The notes beneath the pieces were generated by a model, which searched no databases, had not been told where the DNA came from, and saw only the letters and a program-made list of their open reading frames with translations. This document shows positions 15,731-23,856 of a stretch of DNA of 64,000 nt, in pieces; position 1 is the first letter of the stretch; each line of letters opens with the position of its first letter. This DNA comes from Halorubrum halophilum (lineage in GTDB: Archaea; Halobacteriota; Halobacteria; Halobacteriales; Haloferacaceae), in the NCBI RefSeq assembly GCF_000739595.1, contig NZ_BBJP01000006.1:90738-154737 (forward strand). The letters run 5' to 3'. The position numbers were made by a program, and so were the translations under genes.

Positions 15731-17797
15731 ATGTTCGACAGCACCTCCAGAATTTCACGCGGCCTCACCGCTGGGGTCTCACGCGGTCGATCTATCGCCC
15801 ACGCCGCGCGGCGACAGCTCCCGGCGCTCGCGGACACCGGAAGTGACGAGGAGCACCTGTCCGCGGCGATCGAGTGGCTGTATCGAAGTCAGGACGCGAC
15901 CGGCGGCGGCGGGTCGGCCGCCACGTACAACCTCCTGCTCGGGTGGGAGGCGCCGTACCCGGAGACGACCGGGTACATCATCCCCACCCTCTACGCGTAC
16001 GCCGACGACCATCCCGAGAGCGACGCGTCCGACCGCGCGACCGCGATGGCCGAGTGGCTCCTGTCGGTCCAGCGCGCCGACGGGGGCTTTCCCGAGGGAA
16101 CCGGCGAAACTGGCGACCCCAACGTGTTCAACACCGGGCAGGTCGTCTTCGGGCTCGTCGAAGCCTACCGGCGGACGGACGACGAGGCGTACGCCGACGC
16201 GGTCCGCGCCGCCTGCGACTGGCTCGTCGTCGTGCAGGCCGACGACGGCGCGTGGCGGCGGTACGACCACGAGGGCGAGGTACACGCGTACGCCACCCGA
16301 ATCGCGTGGGCGCTGCTGGAGGGGGCGTCGATACTCGACGACCGAGCGGAGACGTACCGCGACGCGGCGAGGCGAAATCTCGACTGGGCGCTGGAGAACC
16401 GACGGTCGAACGGCTGGTTCGAGAAGGCGGCGTTCGTCGACGGCGACGACCCGGACCTCCACACGATCGCGTACACGATTCGCGGGCTCCTGGAGGGCGG
16501 CGTCGGGCTGGACGACGAGGAGCTGATCGACGCCGCGAGGGGGTCCGCTGACGTGCTCTTGGAGCTGCAGCGACGGACCGGTCCCCTGTCGGGGACCTAC
16601 GACGCCGACTGGGACGGGACGTGGTACCATTGTCTCACCGGCAACGCCCAGATGGGGCTGGTGTGGCTCCGGCTCTACGAACTGACGGGCGAGGCGGAGT
16701 ACGCGATGGCGGCCCGGACCGCCGCCGAGTTCCTCAAGCGGCACCAGTCGCTCGACGGCCCCGACCCCGTTCGCGGGGCGATCCCGGGGTCTCACCCGCA
16801 CGTCGGGAGGTACCTTTACCTGCGGTACCCGAACTGGGCGACGAAGTTCTTCGCCGACCTCCTCGCGGGGCTCGCGGACGTCCCGCCGCTCGAGGCGGTA
16901 GACGAGGGGACCGAGACTGCCGGACCGACCGTGACGACCGGGGAGAAGGCGACCGCCGAGACGACCGCGACCGCTTGGGAGACCGCGACCGCCGAGACCA
17001 CAGCGACCGCCGACCACGATCCATTCCGAGTCTGTCTGCTGTTCGACGGCGAACACACCGAGCGGTGGGTCGCGGACGCGATCGAGACGATGCTGGCGGA
17101 GACGAACGCCGAGATATCTCTCGTCGTGATCAACGAGGAGGCCGGCCCGCTCGGGAGCGGGAACGTGAAACGCGGGCTGAAGTACCCCGCCTACGCGGCC
17201 TACTGGATCGGCACGGCGCTGTGGTCCCGGGGGTCCGCGTCGGAGCGGTACGACGACTCGGTGCACATCTCGGAGATCACCGGAATCGACGACGCCGAGT
17301 GGCTCCGGACGTACCCGACCAACGTCACCGGGCTCTGGAACGAACTCCCCGAGGAGGTGGTCTCGGAGATCGGCGCGCGGTCCGACGTGGTGTTCCGTCG
17401 CGGCTTCGGCCTGGTCCGCGGATCGCTGCTCTCGGCCACCGAGTACGGCGTCTTAAGCTACCACCACGGTGACCCCCGGGCCTATCGGGGCGGTCCCGCC
17501 GGCTTCTGGGAGTACATGCACGGCGAGGAGACCGCCGGCACGATCGTCCAGTCGCTGACCGACGACCTCGACGCCGGGGTGATCCGGTCGTACCGCGACG
17601 TCGACATCGGCGACTGCGACACCCTCGCCGAGATCCGCCGCGCGCTGTACGAGGGGTCGACCGGCCAGCTGGCCGAGGCGATCGAGGCCGTGCGAGACGA
17701 GGACCGGGAACCGATGCTCGTCGACGACCTCGGGCCGGTGTATCACCCGCCGGACCTGGGCGAACTGGCAGCGTACGCGCAGAAGCGCTACCGATGA
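15731..17797 (+). CDS. Fusion: alpha/alpha-barrel domain plus formyltransferase-like domain
   Basis: A 688-residue protein; I start at the ATG at 15731, though an in-frame GTG at 15722 is possible. Residues about 30-390 form repeated helical hairpins with QxADGGFPEGTG-like turns, typical of alpha/alpha toroids (prenyltransferase/squalene-cyclase or glycoside-hydrolase-like). A Thr/Ala/Glu linker of direct repeats (ATAETTATAWETATAETTATA) leads to a C-terminal domain (about 435-688) with the formyl_trans_N pattern: CLLFDGEHTERWVADAI, YGVLSYHHGDPRAYRGGPAGFW, and DLDAGVI. This suggests transfer of a formyl or related group to a sugar. The next gene encodes the propeller usually paired with such domains. 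The pairing with a barrel looks unusual. Confidence 0.75.
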   Translation: MFDSTSRISRGLTAGVSRGRSIAHAARRQLPALADTGSDEEHLSAAIEWLYRSQDATGGGGSAATYNLLLGWEAPYPETTGYIIPTLYAYADDHPESDASDRATAMAEWLLSVQRADGGFPEGTGETGDPNVFNTGQVVFGLVEAYRRTDDEAYADAVRAACDWLVVVQADDGAWRRYDHEGEVHAYATRIAWALLEGASILDDRAETYRDAARRNLDWALENRRSNGWFEKAAFVDGDDPDLHTIAYTIRGLLEGGVGLDDEELIDAARGSADVLLELQRRTGPLSGTYDADWDGTWYHCLTGNAQMGLVWLRLYELTGEAEYAMAARTAAEFLKRHQSLDGPDPVRGAIPGSHPHVGRYLYLRYPNWATKFFADLLAGLADVPPLEAVDEGTETAGPTVTTGEKATAETTATAWETATAETTATADHDPFRVCLLFDGEHTERWVADAIETMLAETNAEISLVVINEEAGPLGSGNVKRGLKYPAYAAYWIGTALWSRGSASERYDDSVHISEITGIDDAEWLRTYPTNVTGLWNELPEEVVSEIGARSDVVFRRGFGLVRGSLLSATEYGVLSYHHGDPRAYRGGPAGFWEYMHGEETAGTIVQSLTDDLDAGVIRSYRDVDIGDCDTLAEIRRALYEGSTGQLAEAIEAVRDEDREPMLVDDLGPVYHPPDLGELAAYAQKRYR

Positions 17798-17843
17798 TTG
17801 ACCGACCGGAGGCGTCACGATGATTGACCGACCGGAGGCGTCA
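17792..17843 (+). repeat. 26-bp perfect tandem repeat at a gene junction
   Basis: Two exact adjacent copies (17792-17817 and 17818-17843) of a 26-bp unit that contains a GGAGG ribosome-binding site followed by CGATGA. The first copy begins within the stop of the formyltransferase gene, and the second ends at the start of the propeller gene. Each copy therefore offers its own Shine-Dalgarno plus ATGA. Confidence 0.95.
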
Positions 17844-17845
17844 CG

Positions 17846-18925
17846 ATGAGCGACCGGGTAGAGACCCTGCGGCGGGTCCCGTTCGTCCTCTCCGCCGCGC
17901 GCTCGGCGGGGAAGCTGGTCAACCACACGATTCCGGACCTGCTGCGTCCCGACACCGATCCCGACGCGCTCGACCGGTCCGCGGTCGACCCCGCGGCCGC
18001 GGCCCCGGCGACCTGTCTCGGACCGGGCGCGCGCGACGAAGCGGATCTGCCGCTGACTCCCGCGGAGATCGCGGCCGCGCGGAACCCGGCGTTCACCGCG
18101 GAGGACGTGACGGACTTCGGGTCGGTCGACTTCGTCGCCGACCCCTTCATGCTCCCCGGACCGGAGCGCTGGCACCTCTTCTTCGAGGTGTGCAACTACG
18201 CCCGCGACCCGGACGCCGTGATCGGGCACGCGACCAGCCCCGACGGGCTCCGCTGGGAGTACGACCGCGCCGTGTTGAACACCGGCGAGCACCTCTCCTT
18301 CCCCTACGTGTTCGAGTGGGAGGGGAGGCGGTACATGGTGCCCGAGGAGGGCGGATCGTCGGGGCGGTCGATCCGGCTCTACGGGGCGACGGATTTCCCC
18401 CACGAGTGGGAGCCCCGCGCGACGCTCGTGTCGGCGGACCACCGCACCGACGATACGGTCCTGTTCAGGTGGCGCGACCGCTGGTGGCTCCTCGTCGGTG
18501 ACGGCGAGGCCGCGGGGCTCCGGGCCTACCACAGCGACTCGCTCGTCGCCGACGACTGGGAACCGCATGCTGACAACCCGGTCGTCACCGGGCGCCCCGC
18601 CGCGTTCCGCCCCGGTGGACGCCCGATCGTCGGGTCTAACGGGGTTCTCGTCTTCTTCCAAGACTGCGAGCACCGGTACGGCGAGGCGGTTCGCGCGTTC
18701 GAGATCACGGATCTGGGACCGGAGACCTATGCCGACGAGGAGCGAACGGAGTCGCCGATTCTCGAAGGAACGGGCGCCCGGGTCGGCTGGAACTCCGGCC
18801 GGATGCACCACGTCGACCCGTGGTACGCCGACGGTCGCTGGCTCTGCGTCGCCGACGGCAACGTCGCCAACAGCGCGGTGTTCACCGGTCGCCACTGGGC
18901 GCTCGGGATGTACGGCGCCGACTGA
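17846..18925 (+). CDS. GINT1-N-like five-bladed propeller protein
   Basis: A 359-residue protein. After about 85 disordered residues, a propeller reads VADPFMLPGPERWHLFFE, HLSFPYVFEWEGRRYMVPEE, DDTVLFRWRDRWWLL, YHSDSLVADDWEPHADNPV and VFFQDCEHRYGEAVRAFEI. This ordered set matches the N-terminal (GH43-like) domain of the glucosamine inositolphosphorylceramide transferase (GINT1) family, which in bacteria is commonly fused to formyltransferase-like domains. Here the formyltransferase domain is the end of the preceding gene, so the two probably work together on a glycan. GGAGG lies 10 bp before the ATG at 17846. No signal peptide. Confidence 0.8.
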   Translation: MSDRVETLRRVPFVLSAARSAGKLVNHTIPDLLRPDTDPDALDRSAVDPAAAAPATCLGPGARDEADLPLTPAEIAAARNPAFTAEDVTDFGSVDFVADPFMLPGPERWHLFFEVCNYARDPDAVIGHATSPDGLRWEYDRAVLNTGEHLSFPYVFEWEGRRYMVPEEGGSSGRSIRLYGATDFPHEWEPRATLVSADHRTDDTVLFRWRDRWWLLVGDGEAAGLRAYHSDSLVADDWEPHADNPVVTGRPAAFRPGGRPIVGSNGVLVFFQDCEHRYGEAVRAFEITDLGPETYADEERTESPILEGTGARVGWNSGRMHHVDPWYADGRWLCVADGNVANSAVFTGRHWALGMYGAD

Positions 18926-18960
18926 GGGCGGCGGTCAGGGACGGCGGCCGACTGCGGCGC

Positions 18961-20160
18961 TCACCGACGAACAGCCTCTGCGATCCGCGACCCGAGCGTC
19001 GCAGCCATACCGGCCGCGTCGGCGACGAACGGCAGCGGGTCGTCGGCCGAGAGCAGGTCGAAGTTCGGGTTCCGGTACAGCGAGGTCGCCAGCGCGACGA
19101 CCTCGCGGCCGAGCGGCGGCGGGTCGCCGTGGCCGTCGGCGCGAAGCACGTTGTAGAGGTACGCGAACTCCCCGCTGAGCAGGTGCGAGCCGACGCCGAC
19201 CCGGTAGTCGGGGCTACCCCCCTTCGGACGCTGCCCGGCGGCGAGTGCGGCGTAGCGGGCCGGGAAGTCGACGCCGGCGTGAACCGGCAGGGCCAGCGAC
19301 CCCCAAAATCGGGGGTTGATCTCCATGAGCCTGAAGGAGCCGTCGCGCGCGTCGCGTCGGAACTCCACCATCGCCGGGCCGTGCCAGTCCAGCGCCGACA
19401 GGAGCGCGGTACCGTGCTCGCGCAGCTCCTCGACGTCGACCGCCTCCCGGTAGACGCTCGCACCGCCGGAGTAGCTGAAGCTCCGGATCCGCTTGTGCTG
19501 GAACGTCGCGACCGGCTCGCCGCGGTCCATCAGCGCGAAGAACCCGTACTCGCCGTCGCTCGGGACGAACTCCTGCGTGACCGGCACGTGACCCATCTCG
19601 TCGACGACCGAGTCGACCGGCGGCCGCTCCCCGGGGTCGAGGAGCCGAACGTCGGGCTCGTGAGAGCCCTCCCCGTCCTCGTCCACGACGATGGTGTACC
19701 GCGGCTTGACGACCAGCGAGCCGTCGTCGTCGGGCCAGTCGGTGAGCAGCCGCGTTCGCGGGACCGGGACGTCGAGGTCCTCGGCGACCGAGAGGAGGGT
19801 CCGGCGGTCCTGCGCGCTCCGGAGCGCGTCGAAGCCGGGCCACACGGGGTCGACGTGTTCCGAGAGCTCCTCGCGCCGCGACGCGAGGGCGTACGCGTCG
19901 GCCTCGCGAAGCGGGAGGACGGTTATCACCTCGTCGCGCGCGGCCAGCGCGACCAGCGCGTCCGCGTACCCGCGCATCGACTCGGTCGGGTCGGGGACAT
20001 CGACGACTTCCGCGCGGTGCTTCGACGAGAGCGCCGGGGACCGCTGACCGTCGGACACGAGGATGGGCGCAACCCCCGCGCGGGCGAGTGACCGCACCGC
20101 GACGACGCTGCTCTGCGTGCTAATTGCCGGAACGACCGCCGCCGGCCGGTCGGCGGTCAT
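18961..20160 (-). CDS. ATP-grasp ligase
   Basis: A 399-residue protein of the ATP-grasp superfamily (carbamoyl-phosphate-synthase-like): an N-terminal Rossmann-like pre-domain (residues 1-110), the ATP-grasp core with SLVVKPRYT and, near residue 310, MEINPRFWGSLALP, which supplies metal-binding Glu and Asn. Such enzymes ligate a carboxylate to an amine through an acyl phosphate. Its start overlaps the stop of the LMW phosphatase gene by 4 bp (ATGA), so both are co-translated. Family relatives cluster with glycosyltransferases in haloarchaea; the substrate is unknown. Confidence 0.85.
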   Translation of the reverse strand: MTADRPAAVVPAISTQSSVVAVRSLARAGVAPILVSDGQRSPALSSKHRAEVVDVPDPTESMRGYADALVALAARDEVITVLPLREADAYALASRREELSEHVDPVWPGFDALRSAQDRRTLLSVAEDLDVPVPRTRLLTDWPDDDGSLVVKPRYTIVVDEDGEGSHEPDVRLLDPGERPPVDSVVDEMGHVPVTQEFVPSDGEYGFFALMDRGEPVATFQHKRIRSFSYSGGASVYREAVDVEELREHGTALLSALDWHGPAMVEFRRDARDGSFRLMEINPRFWGSLALPVHAGVDFPARYAALAAGQRPKGGSPDYRVGVGSHLLSGEFAYLYNVLRADGHGDPPPLGREVVALATSLYRNPNFDLLSADDPLPFVADAAGMAATLGSRIAEAVRR

Positions 20161-20738
20161 CGCTCGGACTCCAGCGCGCGGACGAGCCCGTCAACCGCAC
20201 GGACCACGTCACCGTACAGCGCTTGGAACCCGTCGATCCCCTGACCGTACGGGTCGTCGATCTCGTAGCCCTCGCCGGAGAAAACCCCGAGAAACCGCGT
20301 CTTCTCGTCGCGGTCGCCGAACTCCCGACGGAGGTCGGAGTAGTTGAGCAGATCCATCACCACCACGAGGTCGCTCCGTTCGAGGTGCTCGGCCATCACC
20401 GGCTTCGAGCGGTGGTCGGAGAGGTCGACGCCGAGATCGTCGGCGACTCGGACCGCATCGTCCGGGCTGGCGCGGCCGGCGGTCGTGCGCAGCCCGGCGG
20501 AGTCGGCGGAGAGCCCGTCGATCCCCCGGTCTTCAGCGACCGATTCGAGGTATCGCTCCGCGAGGGGGCTTCGACAGATGTTCCCGTAACAGAGGAACAA
20601 CACGTTCGGGTCGTCCGACACGGCGCCGTCCGGCAGCGAGGCGTCGAGGACCGTGGGCTCCCGAGCGAGCGCGAGGCGCAGACGTTGGGTTTCGATACCG
20701 GCGTGGTTCCGTGCGGCCGAGAGGTATGGGCGGATCAT
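20157..20738 (-). CDS. Low-molecular-weight protein tyrosine phosphatase family
   Basis: A 193-residue protein with the LMW-PTP active site CYGNICRSPLAE (Cys-x5-Arg-Ser, about residues 50-57) and a later DPYGQG giving the general-acid Asp. LMW-PTPs remove phosphate from tyrosine in polysaccharide-export kinases in bacteria; related arsenate reductases share the fold. A role in regulating surface glycan production is inferred from the neighbours. About 45 N-terminal residues precede the catalytic domain, longer than usual. It is translationally coupled to the downstream ATP-grasp gene. Confidence 0.88.
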   Translation of the reverse strand: MIRPYLSAARNHAGIETQRLRLALAREPTVLDASLPDGAVSDDPNVLFLCYGNICRSPLAERYLESVAEDRGIDGLSADSAGLRTTAGRASPDDAVRVADDLGVDLSDHRSKPVMAEHLERSDLVVVMDLLNYSDLRREFGDRDEKTRFLGVFSGEGYEIDDPYGQGIDGFQALYGDVVRAVDGLVRALESER

Positions 20739-20954
20739 TGGGTACGAGCGGATGACTGATAGGCGGGTGTTGCCGGCTGCGATCGGTCGGGCGCGGCGGT
20801 AGATACCGAAGGAGAGCGTCTCGAGACGCTTCGTTATCGAGACGCTAATCCGCGGACGACGGGTCGGGCCGATCGGCGAAGAGCCGATCCGCCCGCCGAT
20901 AGCCGGTGGATACCTTTACCGACTCCGGGCGGAGGGGCGGTTGAGCCGTACCGA

Positions 20955-22136
20955 ATGTACTCCATCCTCGCGAGCGCCGTCAACCACCCGGACACGATCG
21001 AGCGCTACAACGGCCTGTTCAACCACCGTATCCTCCGCTCGCTCGCGGAGGCCGGCACCGACCTGAGCGTGGTGTCGCCCCGACCGTTCGCCCCGCCGGT
21101 CGGCCCGTACGCCGAGTACGCGTCGATCCCGACCGTCGAGGACTGGGGGGCGTACGACGTGCACCACCCCCGGTTCTGGTACCTGCTCCCCAAGCGGTTC
21201 TTCTACGGGCTGGCCGGCGACTCCTTCGCTCGACGGGTCCCGCCGTACGCGGACCGCGAGTTCGAGACGCCCGACGTGGTCCACGCCTGCCACGTCTACC
21301 TCGACGGCTACGGGGTCCTCCCGTACGTCCGCGAGCACGACCTCCCGCTGTTCGTCGTCGCCCACGGGACGATCCTCAACTCCTACGACGACCTCGCTCG
21401 CGGGGTCCGCGAACGCGTCTGCGAGACCCTCGACGAGGCGACCGGCGTCCTCTGCGTGAGCGACGCGCTGGCCGAGCGGGCGCGCGAACTGACCGATCCG
21501 GCGAAGGTCTCGACGGTGCCGCTCGGAGCCGACCCGGAGCGGTTCCCGGTCGACCGGCGCGAGGAGCTCCGCCGAGAGCTGGGCGTCGACCCCGACGCGA
21601 CGGTGGTCCTCTTCGTCGGGCAGTTTCTGAAGCGGAAGGGCGTCGAGGAGGCGATCGAGGTCGTCCGGCGGATCGACGATCCGGATGTGACCTTCGTCTT
21701 CGTCGGCCACGGCGGCGACCTCGGCGACGAGGTGCGCGATGCGCTCGCGGAGACGGGACGGTCGCCGCGGCTCGTGTTCGACGGCCTCCCGCCGGTCGCG
21801 CTCCGCCGGTGGTTCGCGCTCGCCGACGCGCTGTGGCTGCCGAGCCACACGGAGGGCCGGCCCACCGTCATCTACGAGGCGATGGCGAGCGAGACCGCTG
21901 TGTTGGCGTCGTCGGTCGGCGGGGTCCCGGAGCAGGTGGTCGACGGCGAGACCGGCCTGCTGGTCGAGCCGACCGACGTCGACGGGCTGGAGGCCGGGCT
22001 CCGGTCGCTGCTCGCGGACCGGGCCCGAACTCGAGCGATGGGGCGCGCTGGCCGCGACAGGCTCCTCGATCAGGGATGGACGTGGGAGGCCCACGCGAAG
22101 CGAGTCCAGCGACTCCATCGGGAGGCGATCGAATGA
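20955..22136 (+). CDS. Glycosyltransferase family 4
   Basis: A 393-residue GT-B fold enzyme. The N-terminal acceptor domain begins MYSILASAVNHPDTIERYNG. The donor domain holds LFVGQFLKRKGVEEAIEV and the nucleotide-sugar motif PSHTEGRPTVIYEAMASETAVLAS (EX7E-like, about residues 300-320), followed by GGVPEQVVDGETGLLVEP. It should transfer a sugar from an NDP donor to a lipid-linked glycan at the cytoplasmic face. Its stop overlaps the next glycosyltransferase start by ATGA. Precise donor and acceptor cannot be deduced. Confidence 0.92.
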   Translation: MYSILASAVNHPDTIERYNGLFNHRILRSLAEAGTDLSVVSPRPFAPPVGPYAEYASIPTVEDWGAYDVHHPRFWYLLPKRFFYGLAGDSFARRVPPYADREFETPDVVHACHVYLDGYGVLPYVREHDLPLFVVAHGTILNSYDDLARGVRERVCETLDEATGVLCVSDALAERARELTDPAKVSTVPLGADPERFPVDRREELRRELGVDPDATVVLFVGQFLKRKGVEEAIEVVRRIDDPDVTFVFVGHGGDLGDEVRDALAETGRSPRLVFDGLPPVALRRWFALADALWLPSHTEGRPTVIYEAMASETAVLASSVGGVPEQVVDGETGLLVEPTDVDGLEAGLRSLLADRARTRAMGRAGRDRLLDQGWTWEAHAKRVQRLHREAIE

Positions 22137-23299
22137 CTGACTCGGGAGACGGGCGTGCGTCGGGCGGCCCGATCGGCTCGGACCGCGAACCGACCGCTCT
22201 CTCCGTCCTCGTCTTCACCTCCCACCGACCCGAGGAGGTCGTCGAACCCCTCCGCGAAACGGACCTCGACGCGACCGTCGTGAGCGTCGACGGCGGCGGA
22301 TCGCTCCCCTCGCGGGCCGTGACCACGGTCCGGCGGACGCGGCGCGCGCTCGCGGCGCACGACCCCGACGCGGTCCTGCTCGACTGCTACGAGGCGATGG
22401 GCGCGCTAGTCACGCTGCTGGCGGACCGCCGCGGTGTCCCCGTCGTCGACCGGCTCGTGGGCGACACGTGGCTGCGGTTCGAGAACGGGATCCGGGAGGC
22501 GAAGATCGACGGCGAGTGGGGGCGCGCCGCAGGGTACCGCGCGATCCTCGCGGTCGACGAGTTCGTCTTCTCGCGCGCGAGCGGGTTCGTGGTCGTCTCT
22601 GACCAGCTCGGGGAGGTCGTCCACCGGCGGACCGGGTGCCCTCCAGAGCGTATCGGGACGGTACCCGTGCCGGCGCCGAGCGGGAGAGAAGCGTCGCCCT
22701 CGGACGGCGGCGACCGCTTCGGCGTCGACGCGGACCGCGTCCTGCTGACGGTGACGAACCTGAAGTACCGGGCGAAGCTCCGCGGGGTCGAGACGGCGCT
22801 GGAGGAACTCCTCCCCCTGCTCGAAGCCGACCCGGACCTCGCGTACGTCGTCGCCGGCGGCGGCGAGTACGCCGCGGAGCTCCGGGCGACCCTCGACGAG
22901 CGCGTCGACGACCCGGACGTTCGGCGGCGGATCCACGCGCTGGGGTTCGTCGACGGCGTGGCCGACCTCTACGCGCTGGCGGACATCTTCGTCTACGTCT
23001 CGTACCTCGACGGCTATCCGCGCGTCGTGTTGGAGGCTCAGGAGGCCGGGCTCCCGGTCGTCGCGAACGACGCGTTCGGAATGCGCGAACAGGTCGAAGA
23101 CGGCGAGAGCGACTACCTGATCGATCCGGAGGAGAGCGGGGCGCTCCGGGAGGCTGTTTCTTCCCTGCTTGAGGACCCAGAGGTTCGGCGGCGGTACGGG
23201 GAGCGCAGTCGGGATCGCGTCGCGCGGGAAAACGCGCCCGAGGTCGTGGGACGGCAGTTGGAGGAGTTCCTTCGGGGACTGCTGGCGGAGATCGACTGA
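22133..23299 (+). CDS. Glycosyltransferase family 4, second of pair
   Basis: A 388-residue GT-B glycosyltransferase. I choose the ATG at 22133, which overlaps the preceding stop as ATGA; the longer open frame upstream is only a shadow of the neighbouring gene. Features: VTNLKYRAKLRGVETALEEL, a VVAGGGEYAAEL nucleotide-binding segment, and the donor-site motif YVSYLDGYPRVVLEAQEAGLPVVAND, then GMREQVEDGESDYLIDP. Likely adds the next sugar in the same glycan as its upstream partner. Confidence 0.92.
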   Translation: MTDSGDGRASGGPIGSDREPTALSVLVFTSHRPEEVVEPLRETDLDATVVSVDGGGSLPSRAVTTVRRTRRALAAHDPDAVLLDCYEAMGALVTLLADRRGVPVVDRLVGDTWLRFENGIREAKIDGEWGRAAGYRAILAVDEFVFSRASGFVVVSDQLGEVVHRRTGCPPERIGTVPVPAPSGREASPSDGGDRFGVDADRVLLTVTNLKYRAKLRGVETALEELLPLLEADPDLAYVVAGGGEYAAELRATLDERVDDPDVRRRIHALGFVDGVADLYALADIFVYVSYLDGYPRVVLEAQEAGLPVVANDAFGMREQVEDGESDYLIDPEESGALREAVSSLLEDPEVRRRYGERSRDRVARENAPEVVGRQLEEFLRGLLAEID

Positions 23300-23856
23300 G
23301 CGCGAATCTCGTCTACGGACGGCTTTCTGATCGATAGCGGGAGTAGGTATAGCGAGTTGGTTGTTCGGCTGTTTATAAGCGATTGAGTGGTGTTGCTGTC
23401 GGCTGTTTATAACTGCCAGACGGCTGTGTGGTGAACACTTCCAAAGCCCCAGCCGCTGCGGACGGCGCACGCTCGCTGCGCTCCTCAGTCGTTCGCTCCG
23501 CTCACTCCTTGCGATGCTTACGTCGCCTGCGCCGTCCGCAGCGGCTGCCCCTTTGAGACCCACCCGACCGCAACCGCACAGCCTCGCGCCTCCCCAGCCT
23601 CGTCGGAGTGGCGCTTATGAGCGCCGCTCCGACTCCCTCGCACCGTCGGTTCGCGGCCCTGCGGGCCGCTCACCGGGGCGCGCCACCGCACCGTATTTAT
23701 AAGTAGTCGTCGCCGTCGCTCTCGGCTGTTTAAATACGCTATCGCCGCCATCGATGTGCAATACCTACTCCCGCCGTCTCTCGCCGCTGTGATATACTGA
23801 GCGATTAAACGGACACACCTGTCAACTACGGCGGAGTTCAACCGCACCGCACGCCG
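23300..23856. other. Intergenic region with repeat element
   Basis: A 557-bp gene-free gap. It holds three copies of CGGCTGTTTA(T/A)A (23366-23378, 23400-23412 and, shorter, 23723-23733) and a 19-bp perfect inverted repeat, plus GC-rich sequence resembling recurrent intergenic elements of haloarchaea. A CCTCCCCAGCCTCGTC segment (23589-23604) recurs at 52356-52371. No supported gene. Confidence 0.6.
23451..23546. repeat. Perfect 19-bp inverted repeat spaced by 58 bp
   Basis: The left arm 23451-23469 (AGCCGCTGCGGACGGCGCA) is the exact reverse complement of the right arm 23528-23546. The intervening sequence is rich in CGCTC units. It could form a long cruciform or RNA hairpin, or mark the ends of a miniature element. 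Confidence 0.9.

Noticed and set aside
15779..17266. 495-codon open frame opposite the barrel-formyltransferase gene
   Set aside because: Composition is that of an antisense shadow; the plus-strand product has clear domains.
17453..18895. 480-codon open frame opposite the propeller gene
   Set aside because: No motif; the plus-strand GINT1-like domain is convincing.
20916..22118. 400-codon open frame opposite the first GT4 gene
   Set aside because: Antisense shadow without domain; the GT4 motifs are on the plus strand.
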